Shown here piece after piece: positions 53,387-63,324 of a stretch of DNA of 64,000 nucleotides. The translations under genes and the position numbers were made by a program. The stretch is from Stenotrophomonas sp. NA06056. Lineage in GTDB: Bacteria; Pseudomonadota; Gammaproteobacteria; Xanthomonadales; Xanthomonadaceae. The stretch spans positions 1,178,001-1,242,000 of the forward strand of contig NZ_CP054931.1 in NCBI RefSeq assembly GCF_013364355.1, read 5' to 3'. The notes below the pieces were generated by a model. It did no database searches, was not told where the DNA came from, and saw nothing but the letters and a program-made list of their open reading frames with translations. The first letter of the stretch is position 1. Each line of letters begins with the position of its first letter.

Positions 53387-55423
53387 TTACAGGCCGCCTG
53401 GTCCGCAGTCCTTGGCCAGGTAGTCGGCCATCAGGGTGAGGGTCGTCTGGAAGTGGCGCGGGTACCACGGCATGCTGTGCGGCATGTCGGGGATCAGTTC
53501 GAACCTGGCCGGCACCTTGCCCTGGACGGCGGAGTAGAAATTGCGGGCATGGAACGCCGGCGTGCGCACATCACGGTCGCCGACGAAGGTCAGCAGCGGA
53601 ATGGTCGCCTTGGCCGTGTTCTGCATCGGGTCCATGCCCTTCACCGTGCGGCCCTGCAGGATGCGCTGCAGGCGGTTCTGGCTCCAGGACGTGCCAAGCC
53701 GGCCCAGGTCGGTGACCGGTGCACCGGCGATGGCACATTGGTACGGCGACGGGCTGCGCACGGTGGCTGCGGCCGCGGCAAAGCCGCCGTAGGAGTAGCC
53801 GAAGATCGCGATGCGATCCTTCGCCGCGATGCCCTGCGACACCAGCCAGGCGGCACCATCGTCCTTGTCATCCTGCATCTTCTGGCCCCACTGGCCATCG
53901 CCGGCCAGCCACAGCTTGCGGCCCAGGCCGGAGCTGCCCCGGTACTGCGGGCGCAGCACGGCGTAGCCGCGCGAGGTGAAGAAGGGTACCCAGCCGGACA
54001 CGTCCCAGCCCGTGTAATCACGCGCCCACGGCCCGCCGTGCGGGTGCACCAGTGCCGGCAGTGGGCCGTCGCCCTGCTTCCAGCCTGCCGGCAGGTCGAG
54101 GATTGCCGGGATCTGCTGGCCATCACGGGCGGTGTAGGTCACCCAGCGCTGCTCGCCGATCTGCTTGCTGTCCACCCACGGGCGTTCGTTGCCCAGCGGC
54201 ATCACGTCCTTGCGGTCGGCCAGGATGTAATAGCTCTTCGGGTTGCGGTTGCTTTCGGTGGTGAACAGCACCCGCGAGAGGTCGTCGTTGTAGCCGGTGA
54301 TGTAGACGGTCAGGCCCGGATAGGCCTTCTGCAGGCCTTCCTGCAGGCCCTTCATCTGCGGGTCGACATAGATCGCCTGGCGCTGCGGTCCATCAATGTA
54401 GAAGCCCAGCACCTGGTTGAAGTTGCTCTTGCGGGTGCCGAGGATCAGCGAGCTGATGGAGAAGGTCGGGTGGGCGGCCAATGGCTCCTTGTCGAACTCT
54501 TTCTTGATCGGGTCGTACAGGCGGGCCTGTACCAGATCGGAAAACTGGTCGGTCAGCACATACAGCTTGCCGCTGTCATCGTCGATGCCGACCACGTCTA
54601 CCGTGTAGCGTTCGCTCAGCTTGGTGGTGAGCGGCGCATGCACCTCGAACTGGCCGGCGCCGTTCTTGATCAGCACGCGCTGTTCGAAATCTTCTGAACC
54701 GCTGGATTCGATCTGGGTCTGGGTCACCACTTCGCCGGTGCGCGGGTGGAACAGGCCCGGGGTCGTGCGCGAGCTGCCCTTGAACAGCAGTTCGGTCTGG
54801 CCGGTGCGCAGGTTGAAGCGGTAGTAGTTGGCCTGCAGGGTGGCTTCATTGAGCTGGTTGATGATGACCCGGTCCGGGTCCAACGGCAGCAGGTGCACCA
54901 GCGAAGCGGTACCGGCCAGCTCCAGGCAGCGCAGGGTATCGGCACTGACGCCCAGGGTTCGCGTGTTGCTTGCAAAGGCCTCGTCGAACTTGGCCTGGCT
55001 GGCGTCGGTCAGGTAGGCCTTGGTCAGGAAGGTCTTGGTGGCGCCGGTACTGTTGCCTTCGCCGCAGCCGCCCAGCTTGCCGGTCCACTCCTGGCGGCTG
55101 ATGACCAGGTTCCGCCCCGCCTTCAGTGCACTGGCAGCGATGAACTTCATTCGATCGCCGGACGGGGTGATGGCCACCGGGCCCGCGGCGAGGTTGTCCA
55201 GGTTCCAGTTGGCCAGCGCGGTATCGGCATTGTTGCTGCCGGGGGCGGCGATGATGGCGACCAGTTGCTTGCCGTCGGCACTCATCGTGACCGACTGCAG
55301 TGCGGGAATCTTGGCGAAATCCTCTGCGGGCAGTGGCGCGGCAGCGGCGTTGCCGATGCACAGTCCCAGCAGCAGCGTGGCGGCGGTACCCAGGCGGGCG
55401 GACTTGTAACGGGGTTGCATCAT
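53387..55423 (-). CDS. prolyl oligopeptidase family (S9) serine peptidase
   Basis: The 678-aa exported protein has a signal peptide (to about residue 29, GNAAAA). A likely beta-propeller occupies residues about 40-420. The alpha/beta-hydrolase domain carries the nucleophile S544 in GYSYGGF, an Asp in VGDRDVRTP, and a His in MPHSMPW. It most resembles acylaminoacyl-peptidase/dipeptidyl-peptidase-like S9C enzymes that trim oligopeptides. Two ATGs are adjacent (55423 and 55420); AAGGAA fits the first. The position among receptor genes supports a role in peptide use. Confidence 0.88.
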   Translation of the reverse strand: MMQPRYKSARLGTAATLLLGLCIGNAAAAPLPAEDFAKIPALQSVTMSADGKQLVAIIAAPGSNNADTALANWNLDNLAAGPVAITPSGDRMKFIAASALKAGRNLVISRQEWTGKLGGCGEGNSTGATKTFLTKAYLTDASQAKFDEAFASNTRTLGVSADTLRCLELAGTASLVHLLPLDPDRVIINQLNEATLQANYYRFNLRTGQTELLFKGSSRTTPGLFHPRTGEVVTQTQIESSGSEDFEQRVLIKNGAGQFEVHAPLTTKLSERYTVDVVGIDDDSGKLYVLTDQFSDLVQARLYDPIKKEFDKEPLAAHPTFSISSLILGTRKSNFNQVLGFYIDGPQRQAIYVDPQMKGLQEGLQKAYPGLTVYITGYNDDLSRVLFTTESNRNPKSYYILADRKDVMPLGNERPWVDSKQIGEQRWVTYTARDGQQIPAILDLPAGWKQGDGPLPALVHPHGGPWARDYTGWDVSGWVPFFTSRGYAVLRPQYRGSSGLGRKLWLAGDGQWGQKMQDDKDDGAAWLVSQGIAAKDRIAIFGYSYGGFAAAAATVRSPSPYQCAIAGAPVTDLGRLGTSWSQNRLQRILQGRTVKGMDPMQNTAKATIPLLTFVGDRDVRTPAFHARNFYSAVQGKVPARFELIPDMPHSMPWYPRHFQTTLTLMADYLAKDCGPGGL

Positions 55424-55533
55424 CAGAGGTTCCTTGTGGCAGAGCACGGCAACATGACCTGAAGATGAACGAAGCCCAGCATTCCGTCAACTCAGCGTGA
55501 AGAGGTCCGTTGTCCGGTGGCAGCCCAAACGAA

Positions 55534-55557
55534 GAGACCCCGCCGAAGCGGGGTCTC
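55534..55557 (-). terminator. hairpin terminator of a receptor gene
   Basis: GAGACCCCGC/GCGGGGTCTC has a CGAA loop (TTCG on the minus strand). Only a weak T-rich tail follows. It resembles the terminator at 58689-58716. Confidence 0.7.
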
Positions 55558-55578
55558 AGGCGCTGCAGTGCGGGTGGC

Positions 55579-58386
55579 TTACTTCTTGCCGAACTCGTAC
55601 TTGGCCTGCACGTAGATCGCACGGCCGTACGGGTTGTAGATGTTGCTGTTGTAAGGCGCACCGATGTTACCGGCGTAGCTGTGGGCCTGGCCGTCGGGCA
55701 TCTTGTTGAAGACGTTGTTGACCATCATCGACAGGGTCAGGTTGTCCATCGCCTGGTAGTTCACGCTGAGGTTGTAGGTGGTGTACGAGCCCCACTTGCC
55801 GGCCTCGTAGCCCGACGGATGCACGTAGTCGTAGCCCTTGCCTAGGTACGCCATGCGGTTGGGCGTCTTGCCGATGTAGTTGAAGTACAGCGTGGTGGTC
55901 CACTTGTCCTTCGCCCAGCCCACCGCGCCATCTGCACGTACCTTGGCGTACTGGTCGTAGTTCCACATCGCGTACGGATCACGCAGCAGGTCCAGGTAGT
56001 CGTCGCCCGGCTGCGGCTGCAGTTCGCGCTTGATCATGTTGGTGTAGTTGCTGGAGAACTGCAGCGCACCGAAGCGGCCGATGTCCTGCACATACTTGAA
56101 GCTGGCCGTCACCGCCTGCAGGTTCTGGCTGGCGATGTTCATCTTCGGGGTGTAGATCTGCTCCAGCTTGCCGGTGCCGTCACGGGTGATCCAGTCGCTG
56201 ACGTTCTGGCAGCTGGCCGAGGTGTTGTTGGTCTGGCCGTTGCGGCAGTAATACTCGGCCAGCAGCAACTGGTCGGAACTGAGGGTGTTGACCTCGTTCT
56301 TGATCTTCCAGTTGTAGTAGTCGACCGACACCGACAGGTTGTTGATGGGGGCCCACACGATGCCGGCGTTCCAGACATCGGCGGTGATTGCTTCCAGGTC
56401 GGGGTTGCCGGACTGTTCGCCGAACACCGATTCATTGGCGTACGGGCAGCCCACGGTGTCGCTGGGGTTGAAGCCCAACTGGCCACAGCGGTAGTAATCC
56501 ACCGAGCTGTTGGCGTAGTAGCCGCTGCGGCCCTGGAACGCGTCGGACAGGCTGGGCGCGCGGAAGGCGGTGCCGTACTTTCCGCGGAACAGCAGGCTTT
56601 CGATCGGGCGGAATTCCACGCCGATGCTGTAGGTCGATTTGTCGACGGTCTTGTCGGCGATCTTGAAGGCGTCGTAGCGACCCGAGGCGGTCACGGTCAG
56701 CGACTCCAGCAGCGGCATGCGCAGTTCGCTGGTCAGCGCATAGTTGCTGCGATGGCCGGCGCCGGCAACCGAGGTGGTGCCCCATACGCTGCCATCAAGC
56801 AGCCGCTGGTCCGGTGTATACGACCAGCCTTCGCTGCCGGCTTCGGCCACCACGGCCAGGCCTGCATCGCCGCCGGGCAGCTTGAACAGCGAACCGTTGG
56901 TGATCTGCGCACGGCCCAGGTTCTGCCAGGTGCGGCTCTTGTTGTAGGTGAAACCGGTGAAGGTCTGGAAATCACCCGCCGGCAGCGGCGAATAGAACGC
57001 GCCCCAGTTCGGGTTGTAGATGTTGTAGCCGTCGTCGGTAACGCCCAGCACCGGGCCCAGCACACGGTCTTCGAAGTAGCTGTCGATCTCGTTGGCCCAG
57101 CGCGCGAAACTGCGCTCGGTCAGCTTGTACTCGCCGCGGCTGAAGCTGGCGCTGTAGTCCCAGTTGCCGACGTTGCCACGACCGCCCAGTGTGACCTGGT
57201 AGGCCTTGTTGCGGTCGGTACTCATGATGTCGCGGTAGCCAGCGCTGCTGATGTCCTCGGGCGCGAACGCGCGCTGCAGGTTCATGTACTCGCCGCTGGC
57301 CTGGTCGACGAAGGCGCCAAAGCCCACATCGCTACCCCAGAAGGCATAACCCGAACCAGCGGTGTACTGCACTTCTTCCAGGCTGTAGAGCGCGTCTGCG
57401 AACAGCTGGAAGTTGTCGTTGACGTCGAAGGACATCGACGAATAGATCTGGCTGCTTTCCTTGCCGTTCTTCAGCGTCTTGTAGCCGGCGCTGAAGGGCG
57501 AGCCACAGGATTCACCGACGGCACGCGTGCCAAGTACGGTGGTGCCGCCGAACTGGCCGGCCACATTGGCGCAGCGGCTCGGGTCCATCATCACGTAAGC
57601 GTTCTGCTGGTCCGGCAGGTAGACCAGGAAGTCGTTGGTGGGAACCTGCGGCGTATAGCCCTTGGTGTTGTTCTGCTTGGTCAGGTCGCGCTGGTAGCCC
57701 CAGATCGGGCTGCTCTTCTCGTACTGCACGTTGACCAGCGCGTGGAAGCGGTCATCGAAGGCGTTGAAACCATGTGCGCCACTGACGCGGAAATCGTTGC
57801 CGCCGCCCTCGGTGTAGCCGCCGCCGCGTACGTTCAGCACGCCGCCGTCCATGCGGTCCTTGAGGATGATGTTGACCACACCGGCGATTGCGTCCGAACC
57901 GTACAGCGACGACTGGCCGCCGGGCAGGATCTCGATGCGCTCGACGATGTCGATCGGGATGCCACTGAGGTTGTTGAAAGTGTCGCTGCCGTTGTAGAGG
58001 GCAGGGTAGGACAGCATCGGCCGTCCGTTGATGAGGTACTTGGTGTAGCTGGGGCTGAGGCCGAACATGCCCGAGGCTTCAGCGCCCTGGGTGAACGAAG
58101 CGGAAGTCTGGCCGCCCTGCAGGCCGCCGGTGGTCAGCGAGTTCTGCTGCAGCACCTCGGCCACGCTGGTGAAGCCGCGGGTCTGGATATCCTCCGCGGT
58201 GACGGTCAATACCGGCGTGTGGTTCTCGATCTGCGTCTGCGGAATCAGTGAGCCGGTGACGGTCACGCGTCCGAGATCGGTGGGGGTGTTGTCCTGGGCG
58301 AGCGCGGTCGCGCTGCTGCTGGCCAGGATCAGGCCGCTGAGGACGGCGCGGGTGAGCGGGTGACGCGGGAAGCCATTGCGAGACAT
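55579..58386 (-). CDS. TonB-dependent outer membrane receptor (tandem paralogue A)
   Basis: The 935-aa receptor has a signal peptide (to about 30, ATALAQ) and the TonB-box-like LGRVTVTGSLIP. The plug carries YTKYLINGRPMLSYPALYNG and VERIEILPGGQSSLYGSDAI, and the barrel ends AIYVQAKYEFGKK. It is strongly similar to the next gene upstream over its whole length (for example both have SPIWGYQRDLTKQNNT and a GKYGTAFRAP segment), so the pair is a tandem duplication. The ATG has GGAG six bases upstream. Confidence 0.92.
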   Translation of the reverse strand: MSRNGFPRHPLTRAVLSGLILASSSATALAQDNTPTDLGRVTVTGSLIPQTQIENHTPVLTVTAEDIQTRGFTSVAEVLQQNSLTTGGLQGGQTSASFTQGAEASGMFGLSPSYTKYLINGRPMLSYPALYNGSDTFNNLSGIPIDIVERIEILPGGQSSLYGSDAIAGVVNIILKDRMDGGVLNVRGGGYTEGGGNDFRVSGAHGFNAFDDRFHALVNVQYEKSSPIWGYQRDLTKQNNTKGYTPQVPTNDFLVYLPDQQNAYVMMDPSRCANVAGQFGGTTVLGTRAVGESCGSPFSAGYKTLKNGKESSQIYSSMSFDVNDNFQLFADALYSLEEVQYTAGSGYAFWGSDVGFGAFVDQASGEYMNLQRAFAPEDISSAGYRDIMSTDRNKAYQVTLGGRGNVGNWDYSASFSRGEYKLTERSFARWANEIDSYFEDRVLGPVLGVTDDGYNIYNPNWGAFYSPLPAGDFQTFTGFTYNKSRTWQNLGRAQITNGSLFKLPGGDAGLAVVAEAGSEGWSYTPDQRLLDGSVWGTTSVAGAGHRSNYALTSELRMPLLESLTVTASGRYDAFKIADKTVDKSTYSIGVEFRPIESLLFRGKYGTAFRAPSLSDAFQGRSGYYANSSVDYYRCGQLGFNPSDTVGCPYANESVFGEQSGNPDLEAITADVWNAGIVWAPINNLSVSVDYYNWKIKNEVNTLSSDQLLLAEYYCRNGQTNNTSASCQNVSDWITRDGTGKLEQIYTPKMNIASQNLQAVTASFKYVQDIGRFGALQFSSNYTNMIKRELQPQPGDDYLDLLRDPYAMWNYDQYAKVRADGAVGWAKDKWTTTLYFNYIGKTPNRMAYLGKGYDYVHPSGYEAGKWGSYTTYNLSVNYQAMDNLTLSMMVNNVFNKMPDGQAHSYAGNIGAPYNSNIYNPYGRAIYVQAKYEFGKK

Positions 58387-58688
58387 GCGGTACTCCGTGT
58401 GGTCGTGAGAAACGCGTTTTCCCTTTCCTGGGAACTCATGGATGGTTCAGCAGCCTGTAGATGCAGAACGGCGGCGTTTTTCGAACGTAACACACGCTTA
58501 ACTTGTTTTTCGCGGCTCTGTCGCGCTCCCGCAATCGCTCGCGGTGAGTTAATAAAAAAATCTTTAAAAACAATTTGTTGCGACATCGGTACGAATTTGC
58601 CGAGTGTGGCTTAATGAATATCTGGTAAACGATAGGGCATTTAACAATCGAGATATTCATGCGCTGATCGATGCGCGTATGTCGCGGC
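58387..58688. promoter_or_regulatory. upstream region of receptor A
   Basis: This gap holds the shared motif at 58482-58502. Beyond it is an AT-rich run (about 58547-58580, rich in A and T tracts) unusual for this genome and a probable promoter or up-element. No gene is seen. Confidence 0.5.
58482..58502 (-). promoter_or_regulatory. shared receptor-promoter motif, copy 2
   Basis: On the minus strand: GTTAAG, four bases, TGTTACGTTCG, 96 bp before the start codon. Confidence 0.6.
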
Positions 58689-58716
58689 AAAAAAAGGCCC
58701 CGCCGAAGCGGGGCCT
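58689..58716 (-). terminator. intrinsic terminator of receptor B
   Basis: AGGCCCCGC/GCGGGGCCT with a CGAA loop is followed on the minus strand by six to seven T residues. Confidence 0.88.
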
Positions 58717-58747
58717 GGTCCGGAATCAAACCCGGAAAACGACGGGA

Positions 58748-61543
58748 TTACTTGCCGAAGTCGTACTTGGCCTGCACGTACATGGTGCGGCCGTAGACGT
58801 TGTACAGGTAGTTGTTGAACGGCGTGCCGGAAGTACCCTGGTAGCTGTGGGCCTGCTGCTCGGGCATCTTGTTGAACACGTTGTTGACCATCAGCGACAG
58901 GGTCAGGTCATCCTGCACGCGGTAGTTCACGCTCAGGTTGTAGGTGGTGTACGAAGCCCACTTGCCTGCCTTGTAGCCCGACGCGGCATGGGTGTACTCG
59001 TAGCCGTTCAGACCTGCCAGGTAGTTCGGGGTGTGGCCGATGTAGTTGGCGTACAGCGTGGTGGTCCACTTGTCCAGCGACCAGGCCACCGACGCGTCGG
59101 AACGGACCTTGGCGTAGCTGTCGTAGTTCCACATCGACTTCGGGTTGCCCAGCAGGTCCTGGAAGGCCTCGCCCGGCTGCGCCTGCACTTCACGCTTGAG
59201 CATGTTGGTGTAGTTGCCCGAGAACTGCAGCGCACCGAAGCGGCCGATGTCCTGCAGGTACTTGAAGCCGACGGTCACGGCCTGCAGGTTCTGGCGGGCC
59301 ACGTTCATCTTCGGGGTGTACAGCGAGCTCAGGTTGCCGGCCGAATCACGGGTGACCCAGTCAGCCACGTTCTGGCAGGTGGCCGAGGAGCCGTTCGGCA
59401 GGCCGTTGCGGCAGTAGTACTCGGCCAGCAGCAGCTGGTCGGTGCTGGCCGTATCGACTTCGTTCTCGATCTTCCAGTTGTAGTAGTCGGCCGAGATCGA
59501 CAGGTTCGCCATCGGCGCCCAGACGATGCCCGCATTCCAGACGTCGGCGGTGATCGGCTCCAGGTCCGGGTTGCCGGCACGCTCGGAGTAGACCGAGACG
59601 CTGTCCGCGTAGCGGCAGGCGTCGGTGTTGCCCGGCACGTAGCCCAGCTCGCCGCAACGGTAGTAGTCGGTCGAGTTGGCAGCGTAGTAGCCGCTGCGGC
59701 CCTGGAACGCGTCGGGCAGGGTCGGCGCGCGGAAGGCGGTGCCGTACTTGCCGCGGAACAGCAGGCTTTCGATCGGACGGAACTCGACACCCACGCTGTA
59801 GGTGGCCTTGTCGACGGTGTTGTCGGCGATCTTGAAGGCGTCATAGCGACCCGAAGCGGTCACCGTCAGCGACTCCAGCAGCGGCATGCGCAGCTCGCTG
59901 GTCACCGCGTAGTTGCTGCGATGGCCGTTGCCGGCAACAGCCGACGAGCCCCACACATCGCCGTCCAGCAGGCGCTGGTCCGGGCTGTAGTCCCAACCTT
60001 CGCTGCCGCCTTCGACGACCACGGCCAGGCCGGCGTCACCGCCCGGAAGCGCGAACAGCGAACCGTTGGTGACCTGCGCACGTGCCAGGTTCTGCCAGGT
60101 GCGGGCATGGTTGGTGGTGTAGCCGGTGAAGCCAGCGAAGTCTTCCGGCGCGATCGGCGAGTAGAACGCGCCCCAGTTGGTGTTGTAGATGCCGAAGCCA
60201 TCCTTGGTGCCCAGCTGCGGGCCCAGCACCTTGTCGGCGAAGTAGCTGTTGATGGCATTGCCGAAGCGCTGGAACTTGCTTTCATCCAGGCGGTATTCGC
60301 CGCGGGTGAAGCTCAGGCTGTAGTCCCAGTTGCCGACCGCACCCTTGCCGCCCAGGGTGACCTGGTAGGAACGGCTCTTGTCGTTGTTCAGGATGCCCTT
60401 GTAGCCTTCGCCGCCGATGTCTTCCGGAGCGAACGCGCGCTGCAGGTTGACCAGCTTGCCCGACGCCTGGTCGTAGAAGCCGCCCATGCCGCTCTTGGTG
60501 CCCCACCACAGGTAGTTCGAACCGGAGGTGTATTCGGTCTTTTCCTTGCTGTACAGCACGTCGGCGAACAGCTGGAAGTTGTCGTTCACGTCGAAGGTCA
60601 TCGACGAGTAGAACTGGCCGCTGTCCTTGCCGTTCTTCAGGGTCTTGTAGCCGGCGCCGAAGACCGAACCGCAGGACTGGCCGGTCGGGCGGTTGGCCAG
60701 CACGGTGGTGCCATCGAACTGGCCGGCGACGTTGGCGCAGTTGCTCGGGTCCATCATGTACAGCGCATTGGTCTTGGCGTCGATGACGGCGAAGTCGTTC
60801 GACGGCAGCTGTGCGGTGTAGCCGTGGGTGTTGTTCTGCTTGGTCAGGTCGCGCTGGTAGCCCCAGATCGGGTTGCTGCTTTCGATCTGCACGTTGACCA
60901 GTGCATTGAAGCGGTTGTCCAGCGCCGAGAAGCCGTGGGCGCCGCTGATGCGGAAGCTGCTGCCGCCGCCTTCAGTGGTGGTGCCGCCACGCACGGACAG
61001 GCTGCCGCCTTCCATGTGGTCCTTCAGGATGATGTTGACCACGCCGGCGATCGCGTCCGAACCGTACAGGGAGGACTGGCCACCCGGCAGGACTTCGATG
61101 CGCTCGACGATGTCGATCGGAATGCCGCTGATGTTGTTGAACGCGTCGCCGCCGTTGTACAGCGCCGGGTAGGACATCATCGGGCGGCCGTTGATCAGGT
61201 ACTTGGTGTACCCCGGATTCAGGCCGAACATGCCAGCGGCTTCAGCGCCCTGGGTGAACGAGGCGGAGGTCTGGCCGCCCTGGATGCCGCCGGTGGTCAG
61301 CGAGGACTGCTGCAGCACTTCGGCGACGCTGTTGAAGCCGCGCGACTGGATCGCTTCGGCGCTGATGGTCATGACCGGCGTCTGGGTCTCAACCTGGGTC
61401 TGCGGGATCAGCGAACCGGTGACGGTGATCTTGTCCAGGTTGGTGGCCTTGTCCTGGGCCATTGCCGGCGAGGCGGCAACCAGGGCGGAGATCAAGGCGA
61501 CAGCGAGGGTGTTGCGACGTGCGGAATTGCGAAGGTCTTTCAT
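58748..61543 (-). CDS. TonB-dependent outer membrane receptor (tandem paralogue B)
   Basis: The 931-aa receptor has a signal peptide (to about 28, SPAMAQ) and the TonB-box-like LDKITVTGSLIP. The plug segments include YTKYLINGRPMMSYPALYNG, and the barrel ends RTMYVQAKYDFGK. It is a close paralogue of the gene at 55579-58386. The ATG at 61543 begins a proper signal peptide; the longer frame would place 47 unrelated residues in front. It carries the shared motif 97 bp upstream. Confidence 0.92.
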   Translation of the reverse strand: MKDLRNSARRNTLAVALISALVAASPAMAQDKATNLDKITVTGSLIPQTQVETQTPVMTISAEAIQSRGFNSVAEVLQQSSLTTGGIQGGQTSASFTQGAEAAGMFGLNPGYTKYLINGRPMMSYPALYNGGDAFNNISGIPIDIVERIEVLPGGQSSLYGSDAIAGVVNIILKDHMEGGSLSVRGGTTTEGGGSSFRISGAHGFSALDNRFNALVNVQIESSNPIWGYQRDLTKQNNTHGYTAQLPSNDFAVIDAKTNALYMMDPSNCANVAGQFDGTTVLANRPTGQSCGSVFGAGYKTLKNGKDSGQFYSSMTFDVNDNFQLFADVLYSKEKTEYTSGSNYLWWGTKSGMGGFYDQASGKLVNLQRAFAPEDIGGEGYKGILNNDKSRSYQVTLGGKGAVGNWDYSLSFTRGEYRLDESKFQRFGNAINSYFADKVLGPQLGTKDGFGIYNTNWGAFYSPIAPEDFAGFTGYTTNHARTWQNLARAQVTNGSLFALPGGDAGLAVVVEGGSEGWDYSPDQRLLDGDVWGSSAVAGNGHRSNYAVTSELRMPLLESLTVTASGRYDAFKIADNTVDKATYSVGVEFRPIESLLFRGKYGTAFRAPTLPDAFQGRSGYYAANSTDYYRCGELGYVPGNTDACRYADSVSVYSERAGNPDLEPITADVWNAGIVWAPMANLSISADYYNWKIENEVDTASTDQLLLAEYYCRNGLPNGSSATCQNVADWVTRDSAGNLSSLYTPKMNVARQNLQAVTVGFKYLQDIGRFGALQFSGNYTNMLKREVQAQPGEAFQDLLGNPKSMWNYDSYAKVRSDASVAWSLDKWTTTLYANYIGHTPNYLAGLNGYEYTHAASGYKAGKWASYTTYNLSVNYRVQDDLTLSLMVNNVFNKMPEQQAHSYQGTSGTPFNNYLYNVYGRTMYVQAKYDFGK

Positions 61544-61639
61544 GTAGTTCCGTTCAGAGAGCAAATACGAGTACGGCACTGCGCATGCGCCATCGTGCGT
61601 GCCGTACAACCAGCAACGCAGCCCAAAACCAGTGCTCAG

Positions 61640-61660
61640 CGAACGTAACATGAACTTAAC
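61640..61660 (-). promoter_or_regulatory. shared receptor-promoter motif, copy 3
   Basis: On the minus strand: GTTAAG, four bases, TGTTACGTTCG, 97 bp before the start codon of receptor B. Confidence 0.6.
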
Positions 61661-61716
61661 AATCTGTGCACGAATCTGTAGCAATCCTGAATTTCAGTCA
61701 GGCTACGTCCAGCTTG

Positions 61717-61722
61717 TATGAT
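61717..61722 (+). promoter_or_regulatory. candidate -10 box of mrp
   Basis: TATGAT is directly preceded by TG. The predicted transcription start is near 61729, which makes the earliest in-frame start codons of mrp unlikely. Confidence 0.4.
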
Positions 61723-61758
61723 GTTGGGTTATCCCCCTCGATACCGCTGGTGCCCGTT

Positions 61759-62613
61759 GTGAACAGTTCTCCCCGCCGCCCCCATGCCAGCCAGGTCCAG
61801 AAGGGACTGACGCCACATGCCCGCATCCGCAATGTCATTGCGGTCGGCTCGGGCAAGGGCGGTGTCGGCAAGTCGACCACGGCGGTCAATCTCGCCGTTG
61901 CCCTGCAGCAGCTCGGCGCGCGCGTCGGCGTGCTTGATGCGGATATCTACGGCCCCAGCGTGCCGGCGATGCTGGGCCTGTCCGGTCGCCCGGAAAGTCC
62001 GGACAACAAGAGCATCGAGCCGATGCGTGCCTTCGGCGTGGACACCATGTCGATCGGCTATCTGGTCGAGGACGAAACGCCGCTGATCATGCGCGCACCG
62101 CGCGCGACGGCGGCGCTGACCCAGCTGTTCGAAGACACGCTGTGGGACGATCTGGACTACCTGCTGATCGACCTGCCGCCGGGCACCGGTGACATCCAGC
62201 TGACGTTGGTGCAGAAGATCCCGCTGGCCGGCGCGGTGATCGTCACCACGCCGCAGGACATCGCCACGCTGGATGCGAAGAAGGCGCTGAAGATGTTCGA
62301 GAAGGTGGAGGTGCCGGTGCTGGGCGTGGTCGAGAACATGGCCGTGCACACCTGCAGCAACTGCGGGCACGTGGAGCATCTGTTCGGCGAGGGCGGTGGC
62401 GAGCGCATGGCGGCGCAGTACGGCGTGCCGCTGCTGGGGTCGTTGCCGCTGCAGATCGGCATCCGCGAGCAGGGCGATGCCGGCACCCCGATCACCGCCG
62501 CGCAGCCGGATTCGGCGGCGGCCCAGGCCTACCATCGCGCGGCCCAGCGTCTGGTCGAGGAGGTGGGCAAGCGCCCGCGCGCCTCGATCCCGATCCTGTC
62601 CTCGCTGCTGTAA
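61759..62613 (+). CDS. mrp: Mrp/NBP35 family iron-sulfur carrier ATPase
   Basis: The 284-aa P-loop protein has a deviant Walker A GSGKGGVGKST (residues 30-40), switch-type DADIYGPSVP, LLIDLPPGTGD, and the iron-sulfur-binding CSNC pair. It carries Fe-S clusters to target proteins. The N-terminal MIP18-like domain of the longer Mrp proteins is missing. The start is uncertain: GTG 61759 is chosen because the putative promoter excludes earlier codons; GTG 61750 is equally possible. There is no clear RBS. Confidence 0.85.
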   Translation: MNSSPRRPHASQVQKGLTPHARIRNVIAVGSGKGGVGKSTTAVNLAVALQQLGARVGVLDADIYGPSVPAMLGLSGRPESPDNKSIEPMRAFGVDTMSIGYLVEDETPLIMRAPRATAALTQLFEDTLWDDLDYLLIDLPPGTGDIQLTLVQKIPLAGAVIVTTPQDIATLDAKKALKMFEKVEVPVLGVVENMAVHTCSNCGHVEHLFGEGGGERMAAQYGVPLLGSLPLQIGIREQGDAGTPITAAQPDSAAAQAYHRAAQRLVEEVGKRPRASIPILSSLL

Positions 62614-62656
62614 GGGCCCGCTGGCGGGGCTGCGGCGGTGACGCCCGGCCCCCTGT

Positions 62657-62662
62657 TAGAAT
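62657..62662 (+). promoter_or_regulatory. extended -10 promoter of dcd
   Basis: TGTTAGAAT (TG-n-TAGAAT) lies 31 bp before the dcd ATG. Confidence 0.5.
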
Positions 62663-62692
62663 CCTCGCGCCCCCTTGCACCCAGGACAGAGC

Positions 62693-63259
<567 letters not shown>

Positions 63260-63298
63260 AGGTAGCGCCGGGCGACGCCCTGCGTTTTCCGTGATCAC

Positions 63299-63322
63299 AA
63301 AGGCGGCGCATGCGCCGCCTTT
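63299..63322. terminator. bidirectional terminator
   Basis: A perfect 24-bp palindrome (AAAGGCGGCGCA and its complement) lies between dcd and the small convergent gene. A degenerate GTAG palindrome starts just before it at about 63262. Confidence 0.75.
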
Positions 63323-63324
63323 GC

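Noticed and set aside
58604..61648. 1014-aa plus-strand frame opposite receptor B
   Set aside because: It is the antisense shadow of a recognised TonB-dependent receptor.
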